From positions 1 through 64,000 of the forward strand of contig RSEH01000063.1 in assembly GCA_006503475.1 (NCBI GenBank): a stretch of DNA of 64,000 nucleotides, given 5' to 3'. A model generated the notes under the pieces. The model was not told the origin of the DNA. It worked only from the letters and a program-made list of their open reading frames with translations, and did not search any database. The position numbers were made by a program, and so were the translations under genes. Below are positions 1 to 10,033 of this stretch, one piece after another (position 1 is the stretch's first letter; every line of letters begins with the position of its first letter). This DNA comes from Stentor roeselii. Lineage: Eukaryota > Ciliophora > Heterotrichea > Heterotrichida > Stentoridae.

Positions 1-3000
1 GTTCTTTTGATAATATTTTCCATCGCGATTTTAAGTTTTAGAGTGGTGTTTGCATCTTGGAAGTTCTTCTTGTCTATTTCTTGGGAGTATTTAACCCATC
101 TTAAAACAGCAGACTTAGGTTTTCTCAAAATGTTTGAAATAGCTCTCTTGATAAGTCCAGCAGTTTTATCACCATCTCCAATAATTCGATTTACTGCATC
201 TTTGAGTGTTCTTTTAGGAACTCTGTTGAGAGAATTGAGAAGTTTTTGAGATTTGACATTATCAATCAAGTCTTCATTTTTGATCATGACAACAACTTTG
301 TTCCAATACAAAAAGTTTCTTCTTGTTGTCGAGATAATAAAGTTGAAGATTCTTGTAAGTGCATTTTTGATTCTATCATCCTTATTCAGTAAAGAGTTAA
401 GAGTACTTCTCATAACTTTTCTTGGAAGATTAAGGAACCCGATAATCAACTTATAACCTCTAATTTCTCCGAACATCCTTGCAGTCTTTCCATGAATATC
501 TTTGAAAGTCGACATCAAAGTCCTCATCGGAATACGAGATAAGTTATTTCTAAGTTTTTGACTCTTAATAATAGTCAGCATGTTTCTCGTCTTAGTCGCT
601 CGGATGAAGTCTCGCCAGATAAAGAAAGATTGTTTTGAGACTTTATCAAGAGCCATGAAAATAACTTTCAAAGCTCCAATAGCTTTAGAGCCTCCTCCCA
701 TAATCCTATTGTAAGAATCTTTACTAGTCCTCAGTGGAATTCGTGTCAAGTTGAATTTGAGCTTCTGTGAGCGCACGTTGTCGAACATTGATCGATTTTT
801 GCAAGCCTGGACAAACTTCCGCCATTTATCCATCGCGTCTTTTGGACGTTTTTTGATGTTATGCAAAATGCTCTTCATTGCGCCTTTCAATTTATCACCT
901 TCGCCGACTATTCTTTGGAACGAGTCTCTTAAAGTTCGTGATGGGATTCTTGAAAGTAAGTTTTTCAGTTTCTGGCTTTTAACATTGTCTAATAAGTTCT
1001 TTGCATCTACATTTCTTGAGTATTTGATCCATTGTGCTATTGCGTTTTTAAGTTTGTTGCGGAAATTATGTAATAGACTGCTCAGGGCACCTTTAATTTT
1101 ACTTCCATCACCTAATACTCTTTGTGATGCATCTTTCAATGTTCTTCTAGGTATTCTCTCTAAGTTATTTCTCAGTTTTTCGGCTCGAGTATTATCAAGT
1201 TGTTTCTTCAGTTTAACATCATCAATGAATATCTTCCATTTATTGAAAGCATAATTATTTTTTCTCTTCAAATTCGCAACTATTAACTTAATTGCTCCTT
1301 TCACTTTACCTCCTTCTCCTACGATTCTCTGAGTCGAGTCTCTCATTGATCGAACTGGAATACGTGAAAGATGATTCAAAAGTTTTTGAGACCGAACATT
1401 GTCCATGATTTGTTTCTTATCACAAGCTTCTTTGAAAACTTTCCATAAGTTGAAGGCTGGCCTTGGCTTGTTTTTGATTGTATATAGAATCGATTTTAGA
1501 GCTCCTTTTACTTTGTTTCCATCTCCTAAAATTCTTTCTTTGGCATCTTTTACTACTCGTCGAGGGATTCTTTCCATGCAGTTCTTAAGTTTTTGAGACT
1601 TGAGATTGTCCATCAGTTTCTTTGATTTGATGTCGAAAACAAACTGCTTCCATCTGTCATTTGCTTCTTTTACTCTTTTATCAATTTTTGCAATCAAAGA
1701 CAAAATTGTTGCTTTCAAAACGTTTCCGTCTCCGATAATTCTTCTTATTGAGTCTCTGCATGTACGGTTCGGAATTTTGTTGAACAAGTTGTTCAGTTTT
1801 TGTGATTTCACGTTATCCATCAGTTTCTTGCTCTTCACATCGTTCACATACTGTTTCCAAAGTCTTAAAGCATCTTTAGGTCGTTTTTTCAAGTTTGCAA
1901 GTAAACTGGCAAGTGCTCCTTTCAGTTTGCTTCCATCTCCTACAATTCTTTGAGCAGCGTCTCTCATAACTCTTTTCGGTATTCCTCCTAAAGCGTTTTT
2001 CAGTTTTTCGCTTCTTACATTATCCAGCAGTTTTTTATTTTTGATATCATCAATAGCTTTCTTCCATTGGTTAATTGCCAGTTTCGGTTTTTTTCTCAGG
2101 TTTTCAATCAAGTTATTCAAAGCTCCTTTGATGACGTCTCCAGCTCCTAAAATTCTTCTTTCAGCGCCTCTCATTGTTCTTTTGATAATATTTTCCATCG
2201 CGATTTTAAGTTTTAGAGTGGTGTTTGCATCTTGGAAGTTCTTCTTGTCTATTTCTTGGGAGTATTTAACCCATCTTAAAACAGCAGACTTAGGTTTTCT
2301 CAAAATGTTTGAAATAGCTCTCTTGATAAGTCCAGCAGTTTTATCACCATCTCCAATAATTCGATTGAGTGCATCTTTGAGTGTTCTTTTAGGAACTCTG
2401 TTGAGAGAATTGAGAAGTTTTTGAGATTTGACATTATCAATCAAGTTTTCATTTTTGATCATGACAACAACTTTGTTCCAATACAAAAAGTTTCTTCTTG
2501 TTGTCGAGATAATAAAGTTGAAGATTCTTGTAAGTGCATTTTTGACCCTTTCATCCTTATTCAGTAAAGAGTTGAGAGTACTTCTCATAACTTTTCTTGG
2601 AAGATTAAGGAAACCGATAATGAGCTTGTAACCTCTAATTTCTCCGGCTAGCATTGCAGTCTTTCCGTGAACATCTTTGAAAGTAGACCTCAAAGTCCTT
2701 ACCGGAATGCGTGATAAGTTATTTTTGAGTTTTTGAGACTTGAGGTTATCCATAAGTTTTTTAGATTTTATATCAATCACGAACTGCTTCCATCTGTCAT
2801 TGGCCTCCCTGAGTCTTTTTTCTACTTTTGAGATGAGAGCGATAATTGTTGCTTTCAAAACGTTTCCGTCTCCGATAATTCTTCTTATTGAGTCTCTGCA
2901 TGTGCGGTTTGGAATTCTGTTGAATAAGTTGTTCAGTTTTTGTGACTTAACGTTATCCATCAGTTTTTTGCTCTTCACATCGTTCACATACTGTTTCCAA

Positions 3001-5400
3001 AGTCTTAAAGCATCTTTAGGTCGTTTTTTTAAGTTCGCAAGCAAACTGGCAAGCGCTCCTTTCAGTTTGCTTCCATCTCCTACAATTCTTTGAGCAGCGT
3101 CTCTCATAACTCTTTTCGGTATTCCTCCTAAAGCGTTTTTCAGTTTTTCGCTTCTTACATTATCCAGAAGTTTTTTATTTTTCATATCATCAATAGCATC
3201 CTTCCATTTTTTTATTGCCAATTTCGGTTTTCTTCTCAGATTTTCAATCAAGTTATTCAAAGCTCCTTTGATGACGTCTCCAGCTCCTAAAATTCTTCTT
3301 TCAGCGCCTCTCATAGTTCTTTTGATGATGCTTTCCATTGCGATTTTTAGCTTAAGACTTGTGTTTGCATCATGGAAGTTCTTCTTGTCTATTTCTTGGG
3401 AGTATTTAACCCATCTTAAAACAGCAGACTTAGGTTTTCTCAAGATGTTTGAAATAGCTCTCTTGATAATTCCCGCGGATTTATCACCATCTCCAATAAT
3501 TCGATTGAGTGCATCTTTGAGAGTTCTTTTAGGAACTCTGTTGAGAGAATTGAGAAGTTTTTGAGATTTGACATTATCAATCAAGTTTTCATTTTTGATC
3601 ATGACAACAACTTTGTTCCAATACAAAAAGTTTCTTCTTGTTGTCGAGGTAATAAAGTTGAAAATTCTTGTAAGTGCATTTTTGATTCTTTCATCCTTAT
3701 TCAGTAAAGAGTTGAGAGTACTTCTCATAACTTTTCTTGGAAGATTAATGAAGCCGATGATCAACTTGTAACCTCTAATTTCTCCGAACATCCTTGCAGT
3801 CTTTCCATGAATATCTTTGAAAGTCGACATCAAAGTTCTTACCGGAATGCGTGATAAGTTATTTTTGAGTTTTTGAGACTTGAGGTTATCCATAAGTTTT
3901 TTAGATTTTATATCAATCACGAACTGTTTCCATCTGTCATTGGCTTCTTTAAGTCTTTTTTCTACTTTCGAAATGAGAGCGATGATTGTAGCTTTCAAAA
4001 TATTTCCGTCTCCTATTATTCTTCTAAGCGAATCCCGGACTGTTCGATTTGGAAGTCTGTTGAATAAGTTGTTTAATTTTTGAGATCTTACATTGTCAAT
4101 GAGTTTCTTGTTTTTAATGTCGTTTACATACTGCTTCCAAAGCTTTAGTGCTTCCCTTGGCCTTTTTTTCAAGTTAGCAAGTAAACTAGCAAGTGCTCCT
4201 TTAAGTTTACTACCATCTCCAACAACTCTTTGAGTAGCATCTCTCAAGACCCGTTTAGGAATTCCTCCAAGAGCATTTTTAAGTTTTTCACTTCTGACAT
4301 TATCCAAAAGTTTTTTATTTTTCATATCCTCAATAGCTTTTCTCCATTTATGAATAGCATCTTTAGGTGTCTTCTTTAATTTCTCAATCAAACTATTAAT
4401 CGCTCCCTTAATAACATCTCCAGCTCCAACAATTCTTCTATCAGCATCCCTCAAAGTCCTCTTCACAATATTTTCCAAAGCCATCTTAAGTTTTAACTGA
4501 GTATTTGCATTAAGCAAGGACTTTTTCTCAATTTCCTGAGAATACTTCATCCATTTCATCATCGCCCACTTGAGTTTATTAGCAAGTCTCATTAAAGTCC
4601 TTTTGATAAGTCCATGAGCTTTATTCCCATCGCCAATGATTCTATCAACTGCATCTTTCAAAGTCATTTTCGGGACTCTATTTAAAGACCCTTCCATTTT
4701 AGTAGTTCTATGACCATCAAACAATTTCTTTTCCTTGACATCTCTAAGATAATCTTTCCACCTCAAGAAATAAATCTGAGTCTTTTTTTCCAATAAGTGA
4801 AAAACTCTCATAATCATCCTGGTGCCATGATCATGAGTTCCAACAGTCCGAGTAAAAGTCTCCCTCAAAGCTTTTCTCTGAATCGGAAGCAAAAGCATCA
4901 TAATTTTAGTCCCGTAGTTCATTCCAGATTTTTTCTCATCATGAACCATTCTCTTGAAAGACTCTGATAAAGTCTTAGCAGGAAGTCTGCTTAAACTAAT
5001 GAAAAGTTTGTTAGAAGTCAAGTTATTCTTCAGTTCCTTCTGCCTGGCGAGTTCAAGAAAAGTCTTCCACTTAAGAAAAGCTCTTTTGTACCCGTTGCTT
5101 ATTGCCAGGAACAGCATTTTTAGTTTACCAGCGACAAGACTGTCATTTCCAGTGACTCTTCCCAACATGTCTTTAGATGTTCTGACAGGGACTCGCTTTA
5201 AAGCAGAGTTGAGTTTATGTGACCTGGCAACGTCGAATAAAGATTTATTGTCACAGTCATCAGCGAATTTCAGCCATTTGTTCAGAGCTCGAGTTGGACG
5301 TTTTTTGATGTTGTGCAGAATTGAGTTGAGTGCGCCTTTGATGCGGTTTCCACCGCCCATGATGTTGTGAATGGTTGTTTTTAAGGACCTGTTCATTACT
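1..5400 (-). repeat. Array of 69-codon (207-bp) tandem repeats inside the giant gene
   Basis: About 25 units by spacing. Most Trp-to-Trp distances that I counted are 69 residues. One recurrent irregular unit is 104 residues (69+35), that is, one extra half-repeat. The array is in frame throughout. The left boundary lies outside the window; the right boundary is gradual because the first units are diverged. Confidence 0.9.
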
Positions 5401-7859
5401 TTTTTAATGAGTAAACCGAGTCTTCCTGCCCTGGAGCCTTCGAGGTACCGAGTAGATCTTAAGAGAAGAGTTTGTCTTACCCACTTCGTCGTTGTGATTT
5501 TTTTCAGTTTCTTTGAAATCATGTCAAAAGTTTTTTTGATTGCAGTGGCCCTGGTCTGACTTTTAAAAACACAAGACTTGGCGGATGACATGGTTCTTTT
5601 AGTTATTCTTTCAAGAAGCGCTCCTAAGTTGAATGATCGAGGACGGTTCAAGATCTCCTTTTGTTTACTACCGAGAGTAAACATCCACCATAAGTAAAAA
5701 GCGTCTTTTGCAGATGAAGAAGATTTAAAACAAAAAAGCATTTTTTTCAAACTTCCTGAGACTATCTCGTCTCTTTTAAGAAGACGATCTCGAGCAGCGT
5801 CTAGTCCGTTAAAAGCCAATTTTCTCAAGCCCTGTGCCAGGAGTTCAACTCTTAATCGTCTTACTTGCCTGGCTTGTTTTTGAATTTCGACCCAGGTTTT
5901 CCACAGGTAAACTGAATGTCTTTGTTTAGCCACGAGACTTGATATCAGCATTCTAAGCATCAGCTTGATTTTACTGTTTGGCAATAATGATAGCAATGCA
6001 TTCGCCTGCTTGGTTTTGATAAGTTTCGAGAGAATATTCCCGATTCTTAGAGTTCTGAAAGACTCGTAATAAGCTTTTTTCTTCATACTTTCGACAAGTT
6101 TTTTCCATCTTTGGAATAAATCGTTTTGTTGGTTTTGGATCCGGTCGAACATTCTTAGGACGTAAAATGTGAGTCGTTGAGTCTTTCCTTGTTTCTTGTT
6201 GGAGATTAATAAAGTTTTCCAGAGGCTGTAAGACTGTCTTAGTTTTTCGATGTAAACTTTAGAGATGTTTGCCCAGACTGTATTTACAAGCATCTTACGT
6301 GTCTTGTTCTTCATAGCATTGACTACTACTAATCGGTACCTTGCACGGTAGAGACGGTTTAGAGCTGTGAATGTATTTCTAAGAGCGATTGAAATAGCGA
6401 CCTTTTTATCTCCCGTTAAAGATTTTTTCCAATTGTTAAAAGGTTTTCTAAGTGGATTCATGATTGTGAATAAAATTAAAAGAACACTTCGTCGTTTTAA
6501 TGAAGATTTGACCATTAGTTTGTAGAATTTCCATTTTTGAATCGCTTCTTTAATCACACTTTTTTTTATTTTTACTATATCTTTAAGAGCTTTTGTGATT
6601 ATTTGGTCTGCATCTTTAATAATGCGAGGAGGGTGGAAGATTCGTCTACCTCTAACGCAAAGGAGTTGGTTAAGAATGTTAACCATTTTGAAAAGTTTCG
6701 GAGATTCATTCTTTTTGTTATCTTTCCAGGTGGTGAAGTAGACTAAAAAGTGCATCTTTGGGTACTTAGCTAAATTTTTCAGGAGATATTCTTTGATTTT
6801 CTTATTCTTCTTAGCAGAGATCACATTTTTATGCCAATTCGCAAGCATCTTAGACATGGCCATGTTCAGCTGGTGTTTCAAGCTCTTAAATGCTTTTTCT
6901 AAAGCTTCATGTTTGACATTAGGTCTTTCATCGATTTTAAATGCATCTTTAGTGTCAAAAGCAAGTCCATTACTAAGAGCTTTCATAAGTTTTTCCACCT
7001 TTTTCAATGAGTCTTGTTGGTTGTTGACCTCTGCTACATGCTTCCATTTAAGCCAGTTTTCTTGTTGTCTTGACTTGTAATACCTGAGGACACTTCTTAA
7101 GATGCTCTTTACATACTTTTCCTTCTCAGCCTTAACAGGGTCTTTCGGAATAGAGTCCAGCTGGTGCTTAAGTAGTTTGTTTTTCCACTTCACGACCGCG
7201 ATTCTTTTACTATCAGCGAAAAGTCTAGCTTTATCAGCCAAAGTCTTGAAGTTAGAAAGGTCGACTTGATGAGAGGCTTCATGAGTGACTTCATGAGAAA
7301 CTTCCACTTTAGTCTTTTCCGTTTTTTTGAATTTTTCAACTACTTTTTCCTCGATATTCATTTTACGAAGAGACTCGAAATTTAGCAAATCAACAGTTTT
7401 TTGAAGTCGCATTCCTAAAGAACTTCTTAAAGAAGAAACAAGTCTTGCGCAGTTTAGTCTTTTTACTTGTAACTTGTGATCTTCTTTGACCTTATGCAGA
7501 GATATAGAGTTGAATGCAAAATAGGTCTGACATTGCGATTTCAAATGGATTTTCGCCAGAGCTTGACATAAAAGAGAGGCTTTTTGCCCGTTGTTGACGA
7601 CTGGAAGGTGAGTCATTGGAAGGCCTGCTGCTCTTTTGATGTTTTTCAAGTAGAGTTTGAAGGTTTCCAGGTCTGACTGGGCCAGATGCGACTGGGATGC
7701 CAGGTCTTCTGCTACTTTCACGGCCTCATTTAGAGAAGCTTGGGCTGCGGATTTTAAGTTCGAATGCAGCGAGTCTAATTTTTCTTTGAATGCTGAACGG
7801 TCTGCAGGGAGTCCTGACAGAACCTCTGACACCAGAGAGCTCAAGGTTGAACTATCCAT
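1..7859 (-). CDS. Giant 69-residue tandem-repeat protein (candidate Sfi1/GSBP-like centrin- or spasmin-binding myoneme backbone), 3' end outside window
   Basis: One reading frame runs from ATG at 7859 to the window edge without a stop (at least 2619 codons). Residues 1 to about 800 are non-repetitive, basic and helical, with Trp-Lys pairs spaced roughly 60-70 residues. The rest is a tandem array with a 69-residue period: the Trp codons at 1857-1859 and 1650-1652 are exactly 207 nt apart. Each unit has a Trp half (pattern KGAL..LL.N.KKRPKDAL..WK) and a second half (LDNVKSQKL..L..RIP.RT.RDA..RI.GDG). The halves resemble each other, so the unit is a doubled helix of about 34-35 residues, close to Sfi1 centrin-binding repeats. 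From memory, giant spasmin-binding proteins of Spirostomum have similar tandem repeats. Centrin/spasmin binding is therefore inferred, not shown. No enzymatic domain is visible. The frame is certain; the function is moderately supported. Confidence 0.9.
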   Translation of the reverse strand, partial: MDSSTLSSLVSEVLSGLPADRSAFKEKLDSLHSNLKSAAQASLNEAVKVAEDLASQSHLAQSDLETFKLYLKNIKRAAGLPMTHLPVVNNGQKASLLCQALAKIHLKSQCQTYFAFNSISLHKVKEDHKLQVKRLNCARLVSSLRSSLGMRLQKTVDLLNFESLRKMNIEEKVVEKFKKTEKTKVEVSHEVTHEASHQVDLSNFKTLADKARLFADSKRIAVVKWKNKLLKHQLDSIPKDPVKAEKEKYVKSILRSVLRYYKSRQQENWLKWKHVAEVNNQQDSLKKVEKLMKALSNGLAFDTKDAFKIDERPNVKHEALEKAFKSLKHQLNMAMSKMLANWHKNVISAKKNKKIKEYLLKNLAKYPKMHFLVYFTTWKDNKKNESPKLFKMVNILNQLLCVRGRRIFHPPRIIKDADQIITKALKDIVKIKKSVIKEAIQKWKFYKLMVKSSLKRRSVLLILFTIMNPLRKPFNNWKKSLTGDKKVAISIALRNTFTALNRLYRARYRLVVVNAMKNKTRKMLVNTVWANISKVYIEKLRQSYSLWKTLLISNKKQGKTQRLTFYVLRMFDRIQNQQNDLFQRWKKLVESMKKKAYYESFRTLRIGNILSKLIKTKQANALLSLLPNSKIKLMLRMLISSLVAKQRHSVYLWKTWVEIQKQARQVRRLRVELLAQGLRKLAFNGLDAARDRLLKRDEIVSGSLKKMLFCFKSSSSAKDAFYLWWMFTLGSKQKEILNRPRSFNLGALLERITKRTMSSAKSCVFKSQTRATAIKKTFDMISKKLKKITTTKWVRQTLLLRSTRYLEGSRAGRLGLLIKKVMNRSLKTTIHNIMGGGNRIKGALNSILHNIKKRPTRALNKWLKFADDCDNKSLFDVARSHKLNSALKRVPVRTSKDMLGRVTGNDSLVAGKLKMLFLAISNGYKRAFLKWKTFLELARQKELKNNLTSNKLFISLSRLPAKTLSESFKRMVHDEKKSGMNYGTKIMMLLLPIQRKALRETFTRTVGTHDHGTRMIMRVFHLLEKKTQIYFLRWKDYLRDVKEKKLFDGHRTTKMEGSLNRVPKMTLKDAVDRIIGDGNKAHGLIKRTLMRLANKLKWAMMKWMKYSQEIEKKSLLNANTQLKLKMALENIVKRTLRDADRRIVGAGDVIKGAINSLIEKLKKTPKDAIHKWRKAIEDMKNKKLLDNVRSEKLKNALGGIPKRVLRDATQRVVGDGSKLKGALASLLANLKKRPREALKLWKQYVNDIKNKKLIDNVRSQKLNNLFNRLPNRTVRDSLRRIIGDGNILKATIIALISKVEKRLKEANDRWKQFVIDIKSKKLMDNLKSQKLKNNLSRIPVRTLMSTFKDIHGKTARMFGEIRGYKLIIGFINLPRKVMRSTLNSLLNKDERIKNALTRIFNFITSTTRRNFLYWNKVVVMIKNENLIDNVKSQKLLNSLNRVPKRTLKDALNRIIGDGDKSAGIIKRAISNILRKPKSAVLRWVKYSQEIDKKNFHDANTSLKLKIAMESIIKRTMRGAERRILGAGDVIKGALNNLIENLRRKPKLAIKKWKDAIDDMKNKKLLDNVRSEKLKNALGGIPKRVMRDAAQRIVGDGSKLKGALASLLANLKKRPKDALRLWKQYVNDVKSKKLMDNVKSQKLNNLFNRIPNRTCRDSIRRIIGDGNVLKATIIALISKVEKRLREANDRWKQFVIDIKSKKLMDNLKSQKLKNNLSRIPVRTLRSTFKDVHGKTAMLAGEIRGYKLIIGFLNLPRKVMRSTLNSLLNKDERVKNALTRIFNFIISTTRRNFLYWNKVVVMIKNENLIDNVKSQKLLNSLNRVPKRTLKDALNRIIGDGDKTAGLIKRAISNILRKPKSAVLRWVKYSQEIDKKNFQDANTTLKLKIAMENIIKRTMRGAERRILGAGDVIKGALNNLIENLRKKPKLAINQWKKAIDDIKNKKLLDNVRSEKLKNALGGIPKRVMRDAAQRIVGDGSKLKGALASLLANLKKRPKDALRLWKQYVNDVKSKKLMDNVKSQKLNNLFNKIPNRTCRDSIRRIIGDGNVLKATILSLIAKIDKRVKEANDRWKQFVFDIKSKKLMDNLKSQKLKNCMERIPRRVVKDAKERILGDGNKVKGALKSILYTIKNKPRPAFNLWKVFKEACDKKQIMDNVRSQKLLNHLSRIPVRSMRDSTQRIVGEGGKVKGAIKLIVANLKRKNNYAFNKWKIFIDDVKLKKQLDNTRAEKLRNNLERIPRRTLKDASQRVLGDGSKIKGALSSLLHNFRNKLKNAIAQWIKYSRNVDAKNLLDNVKSQKLKNLLSRIPSRTLRDSFQRIVGEGDKLKGAMKSILHNIKKRPKDAMDKWRKFVQACKNRSMFDNVRSQKLKFNLTRIPLRTSKDSYNRIMGGGSKAIGALKVIFMALDKVSKQSFFIWRDFIRATKTRNMLTIIKSQKLRNNLSRIPMRTLMSTFKDIHGKTARMFGEIRGYKLIIGFLNLPRKVMRSTLNSLLNKDDRIKNALTRIFNFIISTTRRNFLYWNKVVVMIKNEDLIDNVKSQKLLNSLNRVPKRTLKDAVNRIIGDGDKTAGLIKRAISNILRKPKSAVLRWVKYSQEIDKKNFQDANTTLKLKIAMENIIKR
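2176..4455 (-). repeat. Higher-order 1140-bp super-repeat (five 69-residue units plus one 35-residue half)
   Basis: Bases 2176-3315 and 3316-4455 begin two successive 1140-bp (380-codon) periods. The equivalent Trp codons lie at 2478, 3618 and 4758. The copies starting at 2176 and 3316 are nearly identical for long stretches, while the older one is visibly more diverged. Bases 1 to about 550 match 2176 to about 2725 with only a few differences, at an offset of 2175 bp (725 codons = ten units plus a half). This indicates recent in-frame segmental duplication or conversion. Confidence 0.85.
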
Positions 7860-8481
7860 TTATATTAACAGCCATTGGTTAATTCACTATGGTTAACGAT
7901 GTATTCAACTAAGCTGTGCGGGGACTATCGTTAAGTACTCGATTTGTAAGATTCATTATATAGACTAAGAAAATTTATATTTAAGTCAACTTTGTTCGTA
8001 AAAAAGGTTTTCGGTTTTTGCAGCTATTAGGTCAAGCATAGGGAAAATTTAAAAAGTGCTGGGTTATTCGTGAGAAAAGAAGATGATTCAAAGATTTTGT
8101 TATAGACTTAAAAGTTTATTTAAGTATTGGGACTATTTTGTAATAAGTTCAGAAATTCTAGAAAGGTGTATAGTTCAGGTATTTTAGAGTATGAGTGATT
8201 TTGAGAAAATTTGAAGATTGATACGCAATTATTCAAATCTAACTTAACCCTGAAAAAAGAGTCCAAAGCAGATGAATTTTATGATAAAATATTCCAAATC
8301 ACTTTCTAAAATTTTTCTCAACTAAGGTTAATAAAAAACTCATACTGAATAAAACTTAAAGCATTAACCTCAAATACCATTCCATATCTTCCACAACCCA
8401 CTAGATTAAAAGTTCTTTCTTCGACTAAAAATCCTTTTTCCTAGTTTTCCATTAAAAAAAAATAAACCCTCAACAATTAAC
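7860..8481. other. Intergenic, no gene seen (622 bp)
   Basis: AT-rich spacer between the giant gene's start and the 3' end of the histidine phosphatase gene. It contains only short chance frames, including a 34-codon plus frame at 8082. No tRNA-like or repeat structure was noticed. It should hold the giant gene's promoter; the bases before its ATG read ATATAAATG. Confidence 0.6.
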
Positions 8482-9123
8482 TTACAACCCATTCAAATGT
8501 CTCGTATCATTTTCCATGATCATGGCAGGAACAATGCGATTTCCATTTTTCTTGAACCTATAAACATAAACCGCTGTATTTTTCGATTTATTCGCATAAA
8601 CAGGTGCCTGTCCCTTGATTTCTCGAATGACATTGATAAACTCCATGATCCACCCTCCATGACTAACAACGAGTACCTTCTTTTTCCGTTCATCATTCAA
8701 GAAATGATTGGAAAGGTCCATCAAAAAGTTCCTTGCCCTTGCCTGGACGTCAGTCCAGGCCTCTCCGCTGGGAGGTCTGAACTCCCTGGGGTTAATATTG
8801 TTTTTTTTAGCTAAAGCGTCTGTTGTTCCAAGCGGCTGTCCTTCCAGTTCCCCTGCGCTTTTTTCTCTGAGTCTTTCATCGAAGATAGGAGTCACGTAAG
8901 AGTGAAATGGAAGCACTTGGGACAAGGTCTGCTGGCAACGATTCAGATCACTGCAAAAAATTGCATCAAATCGCTCATTTTTCAAACGGTCTCCTAAACG
9001 TTGGGCTTGCTGGAAACCTAACTCGGTTAGGTCTCCACCTTGCTGGCCTTGAAGGATTCTTTGAACGTTTCCGATTGTTTGACCGCTGAGTGAAGGTTAC
9101 TGTCGGGTGACGAAGACTTCCAT
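8482..9123 (-). CDS. Histidine phosphatase superfamily (phosphoglycerate mutase-like) protein, one intron
   Basis: A 208-residue protein in two exons (9123-9101 and 9085-8482). The N-terminus reads MEVFVTRHGQT after removal of the 15-nt intron; that intron splits the catalytic RHG motif, and without splicing the frame stops right after R. Further motifs are ILQG and LTELG near the N-terminus, the second catalytic region with SDL..CQQT, GELEGQPLG in mid-protein, and VSHGG.I in the C-terminal half. Together these give the phospho-accepting His, the two Arg and the second His expected of the family. The likely role is phosphomonoester hydrolysis on a sugar phosphate or phosphoprotein; the substrate cannot be told. 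Family call is strong, specific function unknown. Confidence 0.92.
9086..9100 (-). other. 15-nt intron (histidine phosphatase gene)
   Basis: Coding-strand sequence GTAACCTTCACTCAG. Removing it restores the RHG catalytic motif. Retaining it gives an immediate TAA. Confidence 0.95.
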
Positions 9124-10033
9124 TTATTTGAATGAGGAAGTTGCAGGTTATGTTAGATATGAAAAATTATGAAAGGTTAGGTAGAGTGGGGTATTTTTTT
9201 GAGGATAAAGAATGATTTTTTATGATCAAGAGGTCGATTGATTAAATGTTTAAGGTTAGGGAAAATTTTAGGAGTGAGAAAATTGGAATTGTTTTATCGT
9301 TTTTTATTTTTGATTGTATTTTGAGGATTTTTTGGAATAAGTTTTTAGAATTTAGATTGATGTTTAGTATTACAAAATTATTTGATGGGATTATACTATT
9401 GTCTTTTAATTACAACTATAAATTAACGAGATCTTTGTTTTATAAAAACTTTACCTGATTTAATTATTAGACGTGAAACAATATTTTAAATATATACAAA
9501 TTTTAGAATCTTATTTATCAATGTGAGAGGAAGTAATTGATTTTGGATATTTTAAGCTGTAATAATAAGCAATTATATCGATTACTAACATAAAGAGGTT
9601 CTTTGTATATCCCTTATAAATACAAGTGCTCAATAATAAACTATAAACTAAATTTATTACTTTTCTGTCATCATAAAAAATATTTGAAAATCAATCAAAA
9701 GTTTCTTAGTCATTTGATTGATTTTCTTCAAGATCCCTAAAATATTTTTGTGAAAATCCATGATAGCAGCAAACTCGATAGTTAACAGGAAGCATCTATG
9801 ATAATTTATATCTCATATACTGGTATGACTTAAAAATCAATTCTTTAATCTAAACTTATAATTAAACTCACTGTTTTAATCCAAATCAAGTTATTCACCT
9901 GCTGTCCTGAAATTCCTAACATGCTCTTTCACGATATTACCTTAAGATTAATATGTAATAATAGATTTATTCATCATAATTTCATCCAGCAAGATAAGAT
10001 TATCAAACAGAATACTTAACTCAGAATAAAAGT
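9124..10033. other. Intergenic, no convincing gene (910 bp)
   Basis: The longest gene-poor stretch in the window. It is very AT-rich. A 70-codon plus frame at 9246-9458 is Phe/Leu/Ile-rich, as expected of T-rich non-coding DNA, and has no recognisable motif. No RNA gene, long palindrome or tandem repeat was noticed. It contains the promoter of the phosphatase gene (ATG at 9123, context AAATAAATG) and the 3' end of the next minus-strand gene. Confidence 0.6.

Noticed and set aside
7-7080. Series of plus-strand frames (67-167 codons) that repeat each other
   Set aside because: They are antisense shadows of the giant minus-strand repeat gene, whose single frame runs without a stop; their similarity comes from the 207-bp repeat.
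9246-9458. 70-codon plus frame in a long intergenic stretch
   Set aside because: Hydrophobic composition expected of T-rich DNA, no motif, no favoured start context.
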